A stretch of 64,000 bases of DNA, from positions 23,378-87,377 of the forward strand of contig PBWR01000022.1 of NCBI GenBank assembly GCA_002727315.1, read 5' to 3'. Within the stretch, counting starts at the first letter, position 1; each line of letters begins with the position of its first letter. This document shows, piece by piece, positions 51,432 through 64,000 of the stretch. Below the pieces are notes generated by a model that ran no database searches, was not told the DNA's origin, and saw only the letters and a program-made list of their open reading frames with translations. This stretch comes from Alphaproteobacteria bacterium. Its GTDB lineage: Bacteria; Pseudomonadota; Alphaproteobacteria; UBA6615. Both the position numbers and the translations under genes were made by a program.

Positions 51432-51941
51432 GTGACCAATGACAGCAAATCGGTTTCGGATGCGGTCCATGAGTTCGTGGCCCTGCATGATGAGGAGGTC
51501 GAATGGCAGGATGGCGAAGACACCAACGAACTTCTGTCGTTGCCGCCCGGCGTCAAGGTGAAGGTCCTCAACTATGACGCCGCCATGAAGCGGGTCGATA
51601 TGAAGGTGCGGTTCCCGCCGGGTTACGTGGAGCCCGAGCACAGTCACGAGAGCTGGCATTCGATTGTCGTTCTGGGTGGTCGGATGTGCGTGGCCGGCAA
51701 GGATCTGCGGCCGGGCGACTATGTCTTCGGTGGCAACACCCCGCACGGGCCCTACGAGTATCCCGATGGTTGCGAGGTCTTCTGTGTCTTCATGGGTGAG
51801 GGCACCCGGCACGAATGGGACGAGGACAAGCACCTGGCCCATGAGAATGAATGGGATGCGGAGACCGACACCGGCCGACAGGGTGTCGCGGCGCAGGTGG
51901 CTGCGCGCGCGGACGGCAAGGTCAGCGCGGATTGGAAATAG
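51432..51941 (+). CDS. Cupin-domain protein
   Basis: The 169-aa protein has one cupin barrel. The first metal motif is seen in PPGYVEPEHSHESWHSIVVLGG (His, His, Glu region) and the second in DYVFGGNTPHGPYEY. ChrR-type or quercetinase-type proteins look like this, but the function is not predictable. The start is a GTG at 51432 with GGGAGGAC about 8 bases upstream. It is 7 bases before the double-YCII gene on the same strand, and the two are probably co-transcribed. Confidence 0.8.
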   Translation: MTNDSKSVSDAVHEFVALHDEEVEWQDGEDTNELLSLPPGVKVKVLNYDAAMKRVDMKVRFPPGYVEPEHSHESWHSIVVLGGRMCVAGKDLRPGDYVFGGNTPHGPYEYPDGCEVFCVFMGEGTRHEWDEDKHLAHENEWDAETDTGRQGVAAQVAARADGKVSADWK

Positions 51942-51948
51942 ATCGGGA

Positions 51949-52554
51949 ATGCCGACCTATTTCTTCTACTGTCGCGACAAGGACGGCACGGCCGGGCTGC
52001 GTCGTGAGATCGTCGAGGCCCATTGGTCCTTCATGGATGGCTATGCCGATCAGATGGTGGCCCGCGGCCCGACCCTGGCCGATGACGGGAAAACCCCGAC
52101 CGGTAGCATGCATATGGTGGAACTGCCCGATGGAGAGGCGGCACGGGTCTTCGCCTACGAAGAACCCTATGCAAAGGCCGGTTTGTTCGACGAGATCATT
52201 GTTCGTCGCTGGCGCAATGCGCTGGGGGTCACCATGTGGGATTTCGAGGGTGATCCCGATACCAATCAGCGGTTTCTTATCCTCGGTCATGGACGGGCGG
52301 ACACGACCGAGACCCGCGACGGACTGCTGGAAGCGCATCGCAAGTATTTCATCGATGGCGGGTATCTGCCGCGCTTCATCGAGCGCGGGCCGCTTTACAA
52401 TGAGGACGAAAACCAATGGGTCGGCAGCGCGATGCTGATCGAGCTGCCGGATCGCGGCGCCGTGGAGGAAATGCTCGCCGACGAGCCCTATTGCAAGGCC
52501 GGTTTGTACGAGGATATCGAAATCCACCGCTGGCGTTTCGGCGGGTGCCAGTAG
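51949..52554 (+). CDS. Protein with two tandem YCII-related domains
   Basis: The 201-aa product holds two YciI-like ferredoxin-fold domains. The first (about 1-95) has MPTYFFYCRDKDGTAGLRRE and FAYEEPYAKAGLFDEIIVRR WR; the second (about 108-200) has FLILGHGRADTTETRDGLLE and MLADEPYCKAGLYEDIEIHR WR. The matching EPYAKAGL and EPYCKAGL motifs show internal duplication. YCII domains carry a His/Asp pair thought to be catalytic, but the roles are largely unknown. The ATG at 51949 follows a weak GGGA; the track ORF extends 95 codons through the cupin gene and is wrong. Confidence 0.82.
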   Translation: MPTYFFYCRDKDGTAGLRREIVEAHWSFMDGYADQMVARGPTLADDGKTPTGSMHMVELPDGEAARVFAYEEPYAKAGLFDEIIVRRWRNALGVTMWDFEGDPDTNQRFLILGHGRADTTETRDGLLEAHRKYFIDGGYLPRFIERGPLYNEDENQWVGSAMLIELPDRGAVEEMLADEPYCKAGLYEDIEIHRWRFGGCQ

Positions 52555-52663
52555 TTGCTGCACTGAAGTCCGTTCTGCCTGGCTCTGAACCGTTGCGCGC
52601 AACGCGCGGCGGGATTACATAGACGCCCGGTTCCTACTTCAACGATCCGAAGGTGTGCTCCCC

Positions 52664-54343
<1,680 letters not shown>

Positions 54344-54352
54344 CGCGGGTGG

Positions 54353-54985
54353 TCAGCCGTCGCGGCGGCGGCGTAGCTCTTCGATAATCGCGGAAAAACG
54401 CCGGCCGTTCTTGCTGGCGAAACCCGTAAACTCGTCCTGCTGGGTTTTCGCCAGGCTACGTCCCTCGACCTTCACGTCGACGATCTTAGTCAGCTCGCCC
54501 AGGCTGGCGACACGCCATTCGACCTTCACCGAAGTATGGGGGGTCGTCTGTATACGGCTTTCGACGACTGCGACGAGTTCTTGCGAATTAGCAGGCGTGT
54601 CGTCACGCGCGCCCAGAATATCGAACTGCTGTCCGTTGTATTGGGAGAACAGGCGGTCGGACCAGATGTTGACGACAACATCTTCGAACAGGACCAGATA
54701 TTCCTCGCGTTCGGATTTAGAAGCCCTGCGCCAGTAACGGCCGGCGACAAAGCGTGCGATGCCGTCCACCGCAAAGCCTTCCCGGAAAAGCTCCTGGAAT
54801 TTCAGGCGCTGTTCTTCGGTGGTGAATTCTTTGTTGGTGAGGTTCTCAACCGCCCGATCAGCCAGATCACGGATGAAGGCTTGGGATTTGTCCAGATGCG
54901 AATCCGCGTCCGCCGCGGGAGCGACGACGATCAGTGCGACTGCAAGGACGAACGCTGAAATGTAGCGCACAGCCACTTGTCCCAC
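54353..54985 (-). CDS. mlaC: Phospholipid-binding protein MlaC (Ttg2D family)
   Basis: MlaC shuttles phospholipids across the periplasm between the outer-membrane MlaA complex and the MlaFEDB transporter. The 210-aa protein has a signal peptide (VRYISAFVLAVALIVVAPAA then DADS) and the family pattern FQELFREGFAVDGIARFVAG, YWRRASKSEREEYLVLFEDV and VKVEWRVASLGELTKIVDVK. The start is a GTG at 54985 or at 54976; the latter has AGAGG at better spacing. It begins 2 bases after the mlaA stop, so mlaA-mlaC is one operon. The ABC subunits are not in the window. Confidence 0.9.
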   Translation of the reverse strand: MGQVAVRYISAFVLAVALIVVAPAADADSHLDKSQAFIRDLADRAVENLTNKEFTTEEQRLKFQELFREGFAVDGIARFVAGRYWRRASKSEREEYLVLFEDVVVNIWSDRLFSQYNGQQFDILGARDDTPANSQELVAVVESRIQTTPHTSVKVEWRVASLGELTKIVDVKVEGRSLAKTQQDEFTGFASKNGRRFSAIIEELRRRRDG

Positions 54986-54987
54986 CT

Positions 54988-55794
54988 CTAGTTGCCGGAA
55001 GCTGTTTCTCTGTTTTCAGGCGTGTCCGCGTCGCCGGGCGATTCGAGGCCGATCGTGGGTGCGGGTTGGGTTGGTTGACCCTCGCCGTTCAGGATTTGGG
55101 CTTCCCGCTGCTGGCGATACAAGCTTCTCACCGCGGAATAATAGTCCAACGATGTGCGTTGAAGTTCGCGAACCTGCTCAATATTTCGCGAGCGGATGAC
55201 AACCGCGTTGCCGGCGGAACGGCCAATGGACGCTTCACTGCCCATGGTCAGGCCAACCGGATCCATGAAGAAATCACCGACCAGTCCGATCGTGTCACGC
55301 ATCGAGGACGGACCAAGCAACGGCAGCATAATGTATGGGCCTTCGCTAAAGCCCCACACTGCGAGCGTCTGTCCGGCATCCTCGATCACCGGATCCTCGT
55401 CCGGCATCGTGTCTCCCAGAAGCAAGGTCGGGATTGCGGTGAAGAACCGCGCCGCAGCCTTGTCGGCACGTTCCAAGTCGCCCTGGAGCAAGGCGTTCAG
55501 GAAGCTGATCGGCTGAAACAGGTTGGTAATCAGGTTCTGCACCGGCGGCTTGAGGGCATCGGGAAACAAATCTCGATACGTCACCGCCGCCGGCTGAAGG
55601 GCCAGTTGGTCGACCATCACGTTGGCGGAGAACACGAAGCGATTCGCCGTCTCGAACGGATCGTTGGCAGCCTCATATTCGGCGCGGGCGTCCGGGTCGT
55701 CTGCAGGCGGAGTCGCGCATGCTGTCAGGATGCTCGCAAGCACCACTGCCAGGAAAACGCGAGACGATTTAAGGCCAGTAACTGTTTTCAACAT
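54988..55794 (-). CDS. mlaA: MlaA (VacJ) family lipoprotein
   Basis: MlaA sits in the inner leaflet of the outer membrane and removes misplaced phospholipids. The 268-aa protein has a lipoprotein signal ending LASILTAC (lipobox with Cys26), then the family core NDPFETANRFVFSANVMVDQ, FLNALLQGDLERADKAAARF, GPYIMLPLLGPSSMRDTIGL and LDYYSAVRSLYRQQREAQIL. It also has a Pro/Gly-rich tail. It is the first gene of mlaA-mlaC. Upstream lies a 392-base gap to the ArsR-methyltransferase gene. Confidence 0.93.
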   Translation of the reverse strand: MLKTVTGLKSSRVFLAVVLASILTACATPPADDPDARAEYEAANDPFETANRFVFSANVMVDQLALQPAAVTYRDLFPDALKPPVQNLITNLFQPISFLNALLQGDLERADKAAARFFTAIPTLLLGDTMPDEDPVIEDAGQTLAVWGFSEGPYIMLPLLGPSSMRDTIGLVGDFFMDPVGLTMGSEASIGRSAGNAVVIRSRNIEQVRELQRTSLDYYSAVRSLYRQQREAQILNGEGQPTQPAPTIGLESPGDADTPENRETASGN

Positions 55795-56186
55795 GAGCTC
55801 TCGTCCACATCACATTTCCGGCTCCCTTACCCAGGAAACAAGCCTTCCATGTGATACGCACATCAATCCGCGACCACACAATGCCCGGCTGCTCTTGCTG
55901 GAGTTTTAACACCAGAACCCAGAACAACCGGTTTGGTTAAACCGTGTGACCATTCTGCTACCACACGACATGGGGGGACGCCAGGAACCAAGGGACATCG
56001 CGTTCTCGAGTTTCCCCACATGTTGCAAATTTGATACACAATTCGGATTCGAATCGGCGGCAAGCCGGGAATTATTCTTGTAAACATAAAGATATAACGA
56101 TATATTTATGTTGAGTAATTACCTCGGCTAAACGAATCCTCTCGATTCGCGGCCGTGACACTGAAAAACGGCGGCTCCACCAACCA
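55795..56186. other. Divergent intergenic region between mlaA and the methionine operon
   Basis: This 392-base gap holds the mlaA promoter on one side and the control region of the ArsR-methyltransferase/met operon on the other. The right-hand end is AT-rich and contains the inverted repeat at 56085-56110. I see no ORF with a believable start and no RNA fold I recognise, such as a SAM riboswitch. Confidence 0.6.
56085..56110. promoter_or_regulatory. Candidate operator of the methionine-cycle ArsR regulator
   Basis: Arms CATAAAGATAT and ATATATTTATG, separated by 4 bases, form an 11-bp inverted repeat with one mismatch, 76 bases before the ArsR-methyltransferase start. ArsR-family regulators of methionine metabolism (SahR type) are known to bind AT-rich repeats built around AAAGATAT-like half-sites. 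The match in kind and place makes this a strong operator candidate. Confidence 0.65.
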
Positions 56187-57161
56187 ATGGAACGACTCCT
56201 TGCTGTTCTCCGCGCTGCGGGCGAGCCGACACGGCTTCGCATCCTCTCGTCATGTGCCCAGGGTGACCTGACGGTCAGCGAGTTGATGCGCATTCTGGGC
56301 CAGAGCCAGCCACGGGTGTCCCGGCATCTGAAGTTGCTCTGCGAGGCGGGGCTGCTCAAGCGGTTTCAGGAGGGCAGTTGGGCGTTCTTCCATCTGCCCG
56401 TGAATGGTCCCGAGGCAGACATCATCCGCTCGCTTATCGCCCAGGTTGGTGATGATGATCCACTGATCACCGGTGACCGGCAGCGATTGGCGGAGATTCG
56501 ACTCGCCCGAGCCGAGCGCGCGGCATCGTACTTCCGGGATTCAGCGGAATCCTGGGACCGGGTCCGGGCGTTGCATGTTGATGAAGCGGAAGTCGAAATT
56601 GCGATCCTGAACATGTTGGGCGATGAAATACCCGAAACACTTCTCGATATCGGGACCGGGACCGGGCGGATGTTGCAGCTTCTCGGCCCACGGGTGCAGG
56701 ACGCGGTGGGGGTGGATCAGTCACACGACATGTTGTCGGTCGCGCGCACCAACCTGTCCGATGCGCGCTACGCCAATTGCAGTGTTCGCCAGGCGGACAT
56801 GTACCAACTGCCTTTCGAGAATGCGTCCTTCGATCTCGTCGTATTGCACATGGTGCTGCATTTCGCGGACGAACCGGTGGACGTGGTGCGCGAAGCTGCG
56901 CGTGTTCTGAGGCCGGGCGGCTGCTTCCTGATTGTTGATTTCGCCCCCCACGAAATGGAAGACCTGCGGACCCATCATGCGCATCGCCGCCTCGGGTTTC
57001 GCGCCGAGGAGGTCGGTGGTTGGGCGCGGGCATCCGGGCTGCAACCCATCGATGCACACGAGCTTCCGGGCAAGCCGCTGACCGTAAAGATCTGGAAAAC
57101 ACGCCGGCCTGCCGACGTTCATACCCTCGACGAGGATATGCAACGCCGGGCTAGCGCATAG
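56187..57161 (+). CDS. ArsR-family regulator fused to a SAM-dependent methyltransferase
   Basis: The 324-aa protein joins a winged helix-turn-helix (residues 1-75: RAAGEPTRLRILSSCAQGDL, ILGQSQPRVSRHLKLLCEAG) to a class I methyltransferase domain. The SAM motif is LLDIGTGTGRMLQLLG near 155, with GVDQSHDMLSVARTNL and VVLHMVLHFADEPVDVVREA after it. Such fusions next to metF/metH in alphaproteobacteria are thought to sense SAM or S-adenosylhomocysteine and to control the methionine cycle. It is first in a plus-strand operon; metF starts 11 bases after its stop. An inverted repeat upstream fits autoregulation. Confidence 0.88.
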   Translation: MERLLAVLRAAGEPTRLRILSSCAQGDLTVSELMRILGQSQPRVSRHLKLLCEAGLLKRFQEGSWAFFHLPVNGPEADIIRSLIAQVGDDDPLITGDRQRLAEIRLARAERAASYFRDSAESWDRVRALHVDEAEVEIAILNMLGDEIPETLLDIGTGTGRMLQLLGPRVQDAVGVDQSHDMLSVARTNLSDARYANCSVRQADMYQLPFENASFDLVVLHMVLHFADEPVDVVREAARVLRPGGCFLIVDFAPHEMEDLRTHHAHRRLGFRAEEVGGWARASGLQPIDAHELPGKPLTVKIWKTRRPADVHTLDEDMQRRASA

Positions 57162-57172
57162 GAGCGACAGGA

Positions 57173-58042
57173 ATGTCCGCGACATCAGTCAGTTTCGAGT
57201 TTTTCCCGCCAAAGACGGCGGAGATGGAACAAACCCTCTGGGAGACGGTCTGCGATCTGGCCTCGATCGACCCGGCCTTCGTTTCGGTCACCTACGGTGC
57301 CGGCGGGTCGACGCGTGAGCGGACCCACGCCACGGTGACGCGGATCGTGAAAGAGGCCGGGCTGACGGTGGCGGCCCATCTGACATGTGTTGCTGCCACC
57401 CGCGCGGATATCGACAGCGTTGCCCGAGATTACTGGAATGCTGGTGTGCGCCATGTCGTGGCTCTGCGCGGCGATCCGCCGGAAGGCGAGGTTGTCTATA
57501 CACCGCATCCGGACGGCTATGCCTATGCCGCGGATCTGGTGGAGGGGTTGCGCCAGGTGGCGGATTTCGAAATCTCCGTTGCAGCGTATCCCGAGGTCCA
57601 TCCCGAGGCCCCGGGGGCGGATTTCGATCTCGACAATCTCAAGCGCAAGGTCTACGCCGGGGCCAACCGTGCGATCACACAGTTCTTTTTCGACAACGAT
57701 GTTTTCCTGCGATTCCGTGATCGCGCAGTGGCCGCCGGGATCGATGTGCCGCTGGTGCCGGGCATCATGCCGGTCGGCAATTTCAAGAGCATGACCCGGT
57801 TTGCCGAGATGTGCGGCGCGAGCGTTCCCGACCATTTCGAGGCCGCGTTTGCCGGCCTTGACGACGATCCCGCCGGGCGCGCCGAAGTCGCGGAGCGACT
57901 TGCGAGCGAGCAATGCCTGGACCTGCAGTCCCGCGGCGTGACCGATTTTCACTTCTACACCCTTAACCGAGCGGAGTTGACCCATGCGATCTGTCGCAAT
58001 CTGGGCATCGGTGACGTGTCACGCGAGAGGATCGAGGGATGA
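57173..58042 (+). CDS. metF: Methylenetetrahydrofolate reductase
   Basis: MetF reduces 5,10-methylene-THF to 5-methyl-THF with FAD and NAD(P)H, supplying the methyl group used by MetH. The 289-aa barrel shows SFEFFPPKTAEMEQTLWETV, FVSVTYGAGGSTRERTHATV, VVALRGDPPEG, VAAYPEVHPEAP, ITQFFFDNDVFLRFRDRAV and PLVPGIMPVGNF, all hallmarks of the family. It overlaps the metH1 start by 4 bases (ATGA), showing translational coupling. Confidence 0.96.
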   Translation: MSATSVSFEFFPPKTAEMEQTLWETVCDLASIDPAFVSVTYGAGGSTRERTHATVTRIVKEAGLTVAAHLTCVAATRADIDSVARDYWNAGVRHVVALRGDPPEGEVVYTPHPDGYAYAADLVEGLRQVADFEISVAAYPEVHPEAPGADFDLDNLKRKVYAGANRAITQFFFDNDVFLRFRDRAVAAGIDVPLVPGIMPVGNFKSMTRFAEMCGASVPDHFEAAFAGLDDDPAGRAEVAERLASEQCLDLQSRGVTDFHFYTLNRAELTHAICRNLGIGDVSRERIEG

Positions 58043-59099
58043 ACCAGCCGCAAGCTCCCAAGAGCCTGGAAGCCGAGATGAAAAACCGCATTGTCGTGCT
58101 GGACGGTGCGATGGGCACGGAAATTCAGGCGCTCAAGCTGGTGTCGGCGGATTATCACGGTAAGCATTTTGAGGGTCTGGGTAACGACCTGACAGGCAAC
58201 AACGACATCCTGAACCTGACCGCGCCCGACGCGATCCGGGATGTTCATGCGAGCTATCTCGCCGCAGGTGCGGATATCGTCACGACGAACACGTTCAATG
58301 CAACTACGATCTCTCAGGCCGATTACGAAATGGAAGAGTATGTCGTGGAGATCAATGCCGAGGGTGCCCGGCTCGCGCGGGAAGCCTGCCAGCAGGTGAT
58401 GGACGCCGATGCGGGGCGGGTCTGCTGGGTGGCCGGTGCAATCGGCCCCAGCAACAAGACGACCTCGATTTCGCCCGATGTCAACGACCCCGGATTCCGC
58501 GCGATCGACTTCGACACCATCAAGGAATCATACAAGCACGCTGCGCGTGCATTGCTGGTGGGTGGCGTCGACTTGTTCCTGATCGAGACCATCTTCGACA
58601 CACTGAACGCCAAGGCCTGCATTTTCGGTCTGGAAGAACTCTTTGAAGAGACGCTTGAACGTCGGCCGATGATGATCTCGGGGACCATCACCGACTTGTC
58701 GGGCCGGACCCTGACCGGACAGACCCCGGAGGCGTTCTGGAACTCGGTGCGCCACGCCGATCCGATGACTGTGGGGCTGAACTGTTCCATGGGCGCGCAG
58801 CAGTTGCGGCCGTATCTCTCGGAACTCTCGCGCGTGGCCGACACCTTCATTTGCGCCTACCCCAATGCCGGCCTGCCCAACGAATTCGGCGAATATGACG
58901 AGGCGGCGGAGACGACCGCCAGGTTCGTTCGCGAATGGGCCGAGGACGGGCTGGTCAACATTGTCGGCGGGTGCTGCGGCACCACCCCGGCCCATATCGC
59001 GGCGATTCATGAGGCCGTTGCCGGCATTGCGCCGCGGGAAATCCCCGAACGCGAACCCGCGATGCGCCTTTCCGGGCTCGAACCCTTCACGGTGCCAGC

Positions 59100-59103
<4 letters not shown>
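58039..59103 (+). CDS. metH: Methionine synthase, homocysteine-binding module (split MetH part 1)
   Basis: The 354-aa protein corresponds to the N-terminal homocysteine S-methyltransferase domain of cobalamin-dependent MetH. It starts with [16 protein letters not shown] and includes [20 protein letters not shown] and [14 protein letters not shown]. Zinc-ligand cysteines are in [19 protein letters not shown] and [18 protein letters not shown]. It ends there, and the remaining domains are a separate gene overlapping by 4 bases. The two-gene MetH form is known in some alphaproteobacteria. It must meet part 2 to transfer the methyl group from cobalamin. Confidence 0.94.
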
Positions 59104-61781
<2,678 letters not shown>

Positions 61782-61853
61782 GGCGCGCAAGTTCACCGCG
61801 ACGTGATACCCAGAGATGACCAAGACTGGTTAGAAACGGACATTGTCGATCGA

Positions 61854-62118
61854 ATGCCCATGAAGCTGTACCGCACAATACCGATACTGCGATCACCCCT
61901 TTTGGCGCTTGCTTTGCTGGCGATGATGGGTGCAACGCAGGCGGCGGCACAGGTCAACGATGATCGGGAATTCCTGAAAGGCCGGGTTGCCGCGCATGAC
62001 GGCGACTACAATGCCGCCATGGAAGCGTGGCTGCCGTTCGCCGATGCCGGTCACGCGCGTGCGCAATACGCCGTGGGCACGCTGTTGGCAGAAGGCCTGG
62101 GTGCGTCGCAGGACATCG
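61854..62118 (+). pseudogene. Truncated Sel1/TPR-repeat secreted protein
   Basis: The frame begins MPMKLYRTIPILRSPLLALA with a clear signal peptide (cleavage after QAAA) and goes on with FLKGRVAAHDGDYNAAMEAW and AQYAVGTLLAEGLGASQD, a Sel1-like repeat. Homology stops at about 62115, where the sequence becomes that of another gene on the opposite strand; the frame stays open only to 62168. At least the rest of the second repeat and everything after it are missing. ATG at 61854 or 61860 could be the start. Confidence 0.7.
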
Positions 62119-62297
62119 CCGCCCAGCGCCTCGATCGCCTGGGCGAACCGTTTGCGATGCCCAAGTGAGAGGCCGAGTTCCCGCAGGCCATCATCGGATA
62201 GGGATTCGAGAAGGTCGAAGGTGACGTCGTTGTCCGCGAAGGTCTCGGCATATTGCCCGAGCCCGTTCGCATCCAGCCGCTTGCCGACGGCGCTCAT
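62112..62297 (-). pseudogene. SAM-domain (sterile alpha motif) N-terminus of a lost larger gene
   Basis: On the minus strand an ATG at 62297 opens MSAVGKRLDANGLGQYAETF, then ADNDVTFDLLESLSDDGLRE and LGLSLGHRKRFAQAIEALGG. This is a sterile-alpha-motif domain of the kind found at the N-terminus of bacterial class III adenylate cyclase/ATPase proteins. After about 61 residues it runs into the Sel1 fragment and loses meaning, so the downstream catalytic part is gone. The join with the Sel1 gene is at about 62112-62120. Confidence 0.75.
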
Positions 62298-62419
62298 CGA
62301 ACCCGGCAACCGATGGGATTGGTTGTTCCCGACTGGATCAAATTGCTTAGCAAAACCACCCGATTAATCCAGAACTGGCGAGCCGAGGCGATCACGAAAC
62401 GAAAAGGTGGCGTGGAGAC

Positions 62420-63514
62420 CTATTCTCCCACATCGACGATGGCGATCACCGGACCGCCACCCTGGGGCCCCTGGTGCAACGCATCGACCGAAACGAACAC
62501 CGCGGCATCGCCGATCGCCGTCGCGGCGACACCGCCAACCGCGGCTTTGGCATGGCGATGATGGTGCACGTCGGAATCGTCCAGCATGATCTGGCGGCGT
62601 CCGCGCAGACGCGCGCGGGGGTCGGCTTCGCACTTCATGAAGCAGTTGACGACCTTGTCGCCAAGATCCGAGGCGCGTGGCCGGTCCGGCAGCTCTAGCC
62701 CGGCATCGCGAATGGCATCGTAGATGCCATCGATGTCGAGGGCGTCCTGCATCACGGCGTGCCCGATACGGTAGCGGCCGCCGGCACCGGCACGGTTTGC
62801 GAATAACACGATCTGGGCCCGGTCGAGCTCCACGCCCGACGAGCAGGACGCCACGGCGGAGTAGAGATCCAGGTTCCTGCAGATGTCTTCTGCGGCCGGC
62901 ATGTCGATCTCGCCCAGCGCGACGGCGATGCCGAGCCCCGTGGTCCCGTTGGATACGCCCATGGAATCATGCACCTCGCAGGCGACTGTCTGTCCGCGCG
63001 AATGGGCATCCTGAACCGTCTCGACGGTCAGCAGGGGTGTCTTGGTCTGGACATAGTGGACGTCCTTCGGGTCCTCGATGCCCGCATCGGCCATCGCCGC
63101 GCGGACCGCGTCGGCCACCTTCTCGACCATTGCCGGGCGGCCGATATCCTCGGGCAGGAGTTCCGCGCTCATGGAGGTGCCCATGACGATGCGGTCCTTG
63201 TCGGCCGGGCCGGTGGCGTCGTTGCAGGCAAAGGCAACGGCGTGCGGCGTGATCACGCCGTCGCAGCCGCCGGACCACACCATGGGGATTTCCTTGATCT
63301 CGGCCTCGCTGCGGCTGCCATGGTTCATCAGGACGCCGCGAAAGGCCTGGTCGGACAGGATGCGCGTGAAGTCGTTGACCCCGCCGTTGCCCTCCGTCTT
63401 GCCGATGACCGCGATAATCTCATCCGCGGCGACATCGCCAGAGGCGATCCATTCATCCAGTCCCGAGGCGTCGGACACAGACTTGATTTCGATCTTGCGG
63501 ACGTCGATGGCCAT
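62420..63514 (-). CDS. Ring-opening amidohydrolase (cyanuric acid hydrolase/barbiturase family)
   Basis: The 364-aa protein belongs to the small AtzD/TrzD-barbiturase family, which opens cyclic amide rings. Family motifs are [76 protein letters not shown] and [20 protein letters not shown], spread over three pseudo-repeats each with Ser/Lys-type active-site residues. Cyanuric acid and barbiturate are the known substrates; which applies here is unclear. The start at 63514 follows AAAGGAAG; the track adds 24 residues. It lies 31 bases downstream of an M24 peptidase-like gene on the same strand. Confidence 0.87.
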   Translation of the reverse strand: MAIDVRKIEIKSVSDASGLDEWIASGDVAADEIIAVIGKTEGNGGVNDFTRILSDQAFRGVLMNHGSRSEAEIKEIPMVWSGGCDGVITPHAVAFACNDATGPADKDRIVMGTSMSAELLPEDIGRPAMVEKVADAVRAAMADAGIEDPKDVHYVQTKTPLLTVETVQDAHSRGQTVACEVHDSMGVSNGTTGLGIAVALGEIDMPAAEDICRNLDLYSAVASCSSGVELDRAQIVLFANRAGAGGRYRIGHAVMQDALDIDGIYDAIRDAGLELPDRPRASDLGDKVVNCFMKCEADPRARLRGRRQIMLDDSDVHHHRHAKAAVGGVAATAIGDAAVFVSVDALHQGPQGGGPVIAIVDVGE

Positions 63515-63545
63515 GTTGAACTTCCTTTGAAAAGTGGAACTGGGT

Positions 63546-64000
63546 TTAGGCAGGGTCGACCCGGTGCATACCACGATCGACATCATGCAATGACACCGCG
63601 CCCGCCTCGGTAATTTGGAACGTGTCGCCGGTCTGCACCCCGGCCTTCTCGTCCGTTGTAATCACGTTGGGCTGCACCACAAGGCACATGTTCGGCTTCA
63701 GGGTGATGTCCGGGATCGGACCTGCGGGCCGGCTCCGGGAGCCCAGCACCGGCGGCAGGTAGCCGCCGCCGAAACCGTGAATCAGATCGTCATACGTGGA
63801 GAAGCCGTTCTCCTCGATCACGGATGACGCCTCGACGAGTTCGGCGGCGTGGGTGCCGGGTTTCAGCTTTGCCACGATGGCATCCATGGCGGCGTCGGAT
63901 GTGTCGTGCAGGTCGCGATAAAGCTGCGTCGGTTCGGCACCGACCGTGAATGTGCGCAGGATCTGGCCCGGATAGTCCCAGAAGTTCGCACTGATTTCGG
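63546..64000 (-). CDS. M24-family metallopeptidase (Xaa-Pro dipeptidase/creatinase type), C-terminal part
   Basis: The gene runs off the right edge; 151 C-terminal residues are visible from [20 protein letters not shown] to GMHRVDPA. Active-site marks of the pita-bread fold are [10 protein letters not shown] (metal-ligand His) and [22 protein letters not shown] (Glu region). The part shown fits the creatinase/prolidase branch. It is upstream of and probably co-transcribed with the ring-opening amidohydrolase, which suggests joint breakdown of a cyclic or N-substituted amide. The track's start at 63887 is only an internal Met. Confidence 0.8.
   Translation of the reverse strand, partial: EISANFWDYPGQILRTFTVGAEPTQLYRDLHDTSDAAMDAIVAKLKPGTHAAELVEASSVIEENGFSTYDDLIHGFGGGYLPPVLGSRSRPAGPIPDITLKPNMCLVVQPNVITTDEKAGVQTGDTFQITEAGAVSLHDVDRGMHRVDPA

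Noticed and set aside
55795-56186. SAM or SAH riboswitch before the methionine operon
   Set aside because: I saw no recognisable riboswitch core; the clear signal is an AT-rich inverted repeat that fits a DNA operator.

Overview
The window is about 64 kb of GC-rich, gene-dense DNA. It reads as the chromosome of a free-living alphaproteobacterium, probably Rhodospirillales-like; I cannot name a genus. The evidence is the ELM1-family protein, the carAB // yqeY-dnaG-rpoD block, MlaA/MlaC, the glycolate oxidase trio, and an ArsR-methyltransferase fusion beside metF and a split metH. No phage, transposase, integrase or CRISPR array is visible.

Layout. 0-7.6 kb: tail of rpmJ, glcDEF, a lipocalin-like gene, a decayed PQQ-propeller fragment, an MFS transporter and msrP. 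7.7-12.8 kb (minus strand): a possible small ORF, a LysR regulator, trxB, glutathione-dependent formaldehyde dehydrogenase, a dienelactone-hydrolase-like enzyme and a di-haem cytochrome c. 12.9-16.5 kb (minus): an unrecognised 657-aa protein, a 2OG-Fe(II) oxygenase and an ELM1-like glycosyltransferase. 16.7-27.2 kb is housekeeping: an Lrp regulator, greA, carAB, yqeY, dnaG, rpoD and a CAU tRNA. 27.2-32.2 kb: a TauE/SafE permease, an acyl-CoA synthetase, a flavin reductase, a hemerythrin, a palindromic repeat and two decayed genes.

32.2-46.7 kb is the most interesting part. It looks like a catabolic island of several transcription units. A plus-strand unit holds an IclR regulator, a split ThDP decarboxylase and a 3-hydroxyisobutyrate-dehydrogenase-like enzyme. 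A long minus-strand unit with short gaps or overlaps holds an LLM flavin monooxygenase, an interrupted 2OG oxygenase, an enoyl-CoA-hydratase-like enzyme, a two-subunit B12-dependent acyl-CoA mutase, a CaiB CoA-transferase, MeaB and an SMP-30 lactonase. A divergent unit holds a citryl-CoA-lyase-like enzyme and a PaaK-like ligase. The mutase keeps the substrate-carboxylate signature of methylmalonyl-CoA mutase at the expected spacings but has a changed active-site loop. The pathway is not one I recognise.

46.7-64 kb: an interrupted RTX-like gene, a YbhB-like gene, an LpxR remnant, a queuosine set (yhhQ, queA, queG), a cupin, a double-YCII protein, ettA, mlaC-mlaA, a methionine operon (ArsR-methyltransferase, metF, metH1, metH2) with an upstream inverted repeat, a tail-to-tail junction of two broken genes, a ring-opening amidohydrolase and the end of an M24 peptidase-like gene.

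A second theme is gene decay. At least seven broken genes lie in 64 kb, from single nonsense codons to internal deletions. Three G-runs of 9-10 bases also occur, two of them just upstream of start codons. All calls come from reading the supplied sequence and ORF translations; no database search was run.
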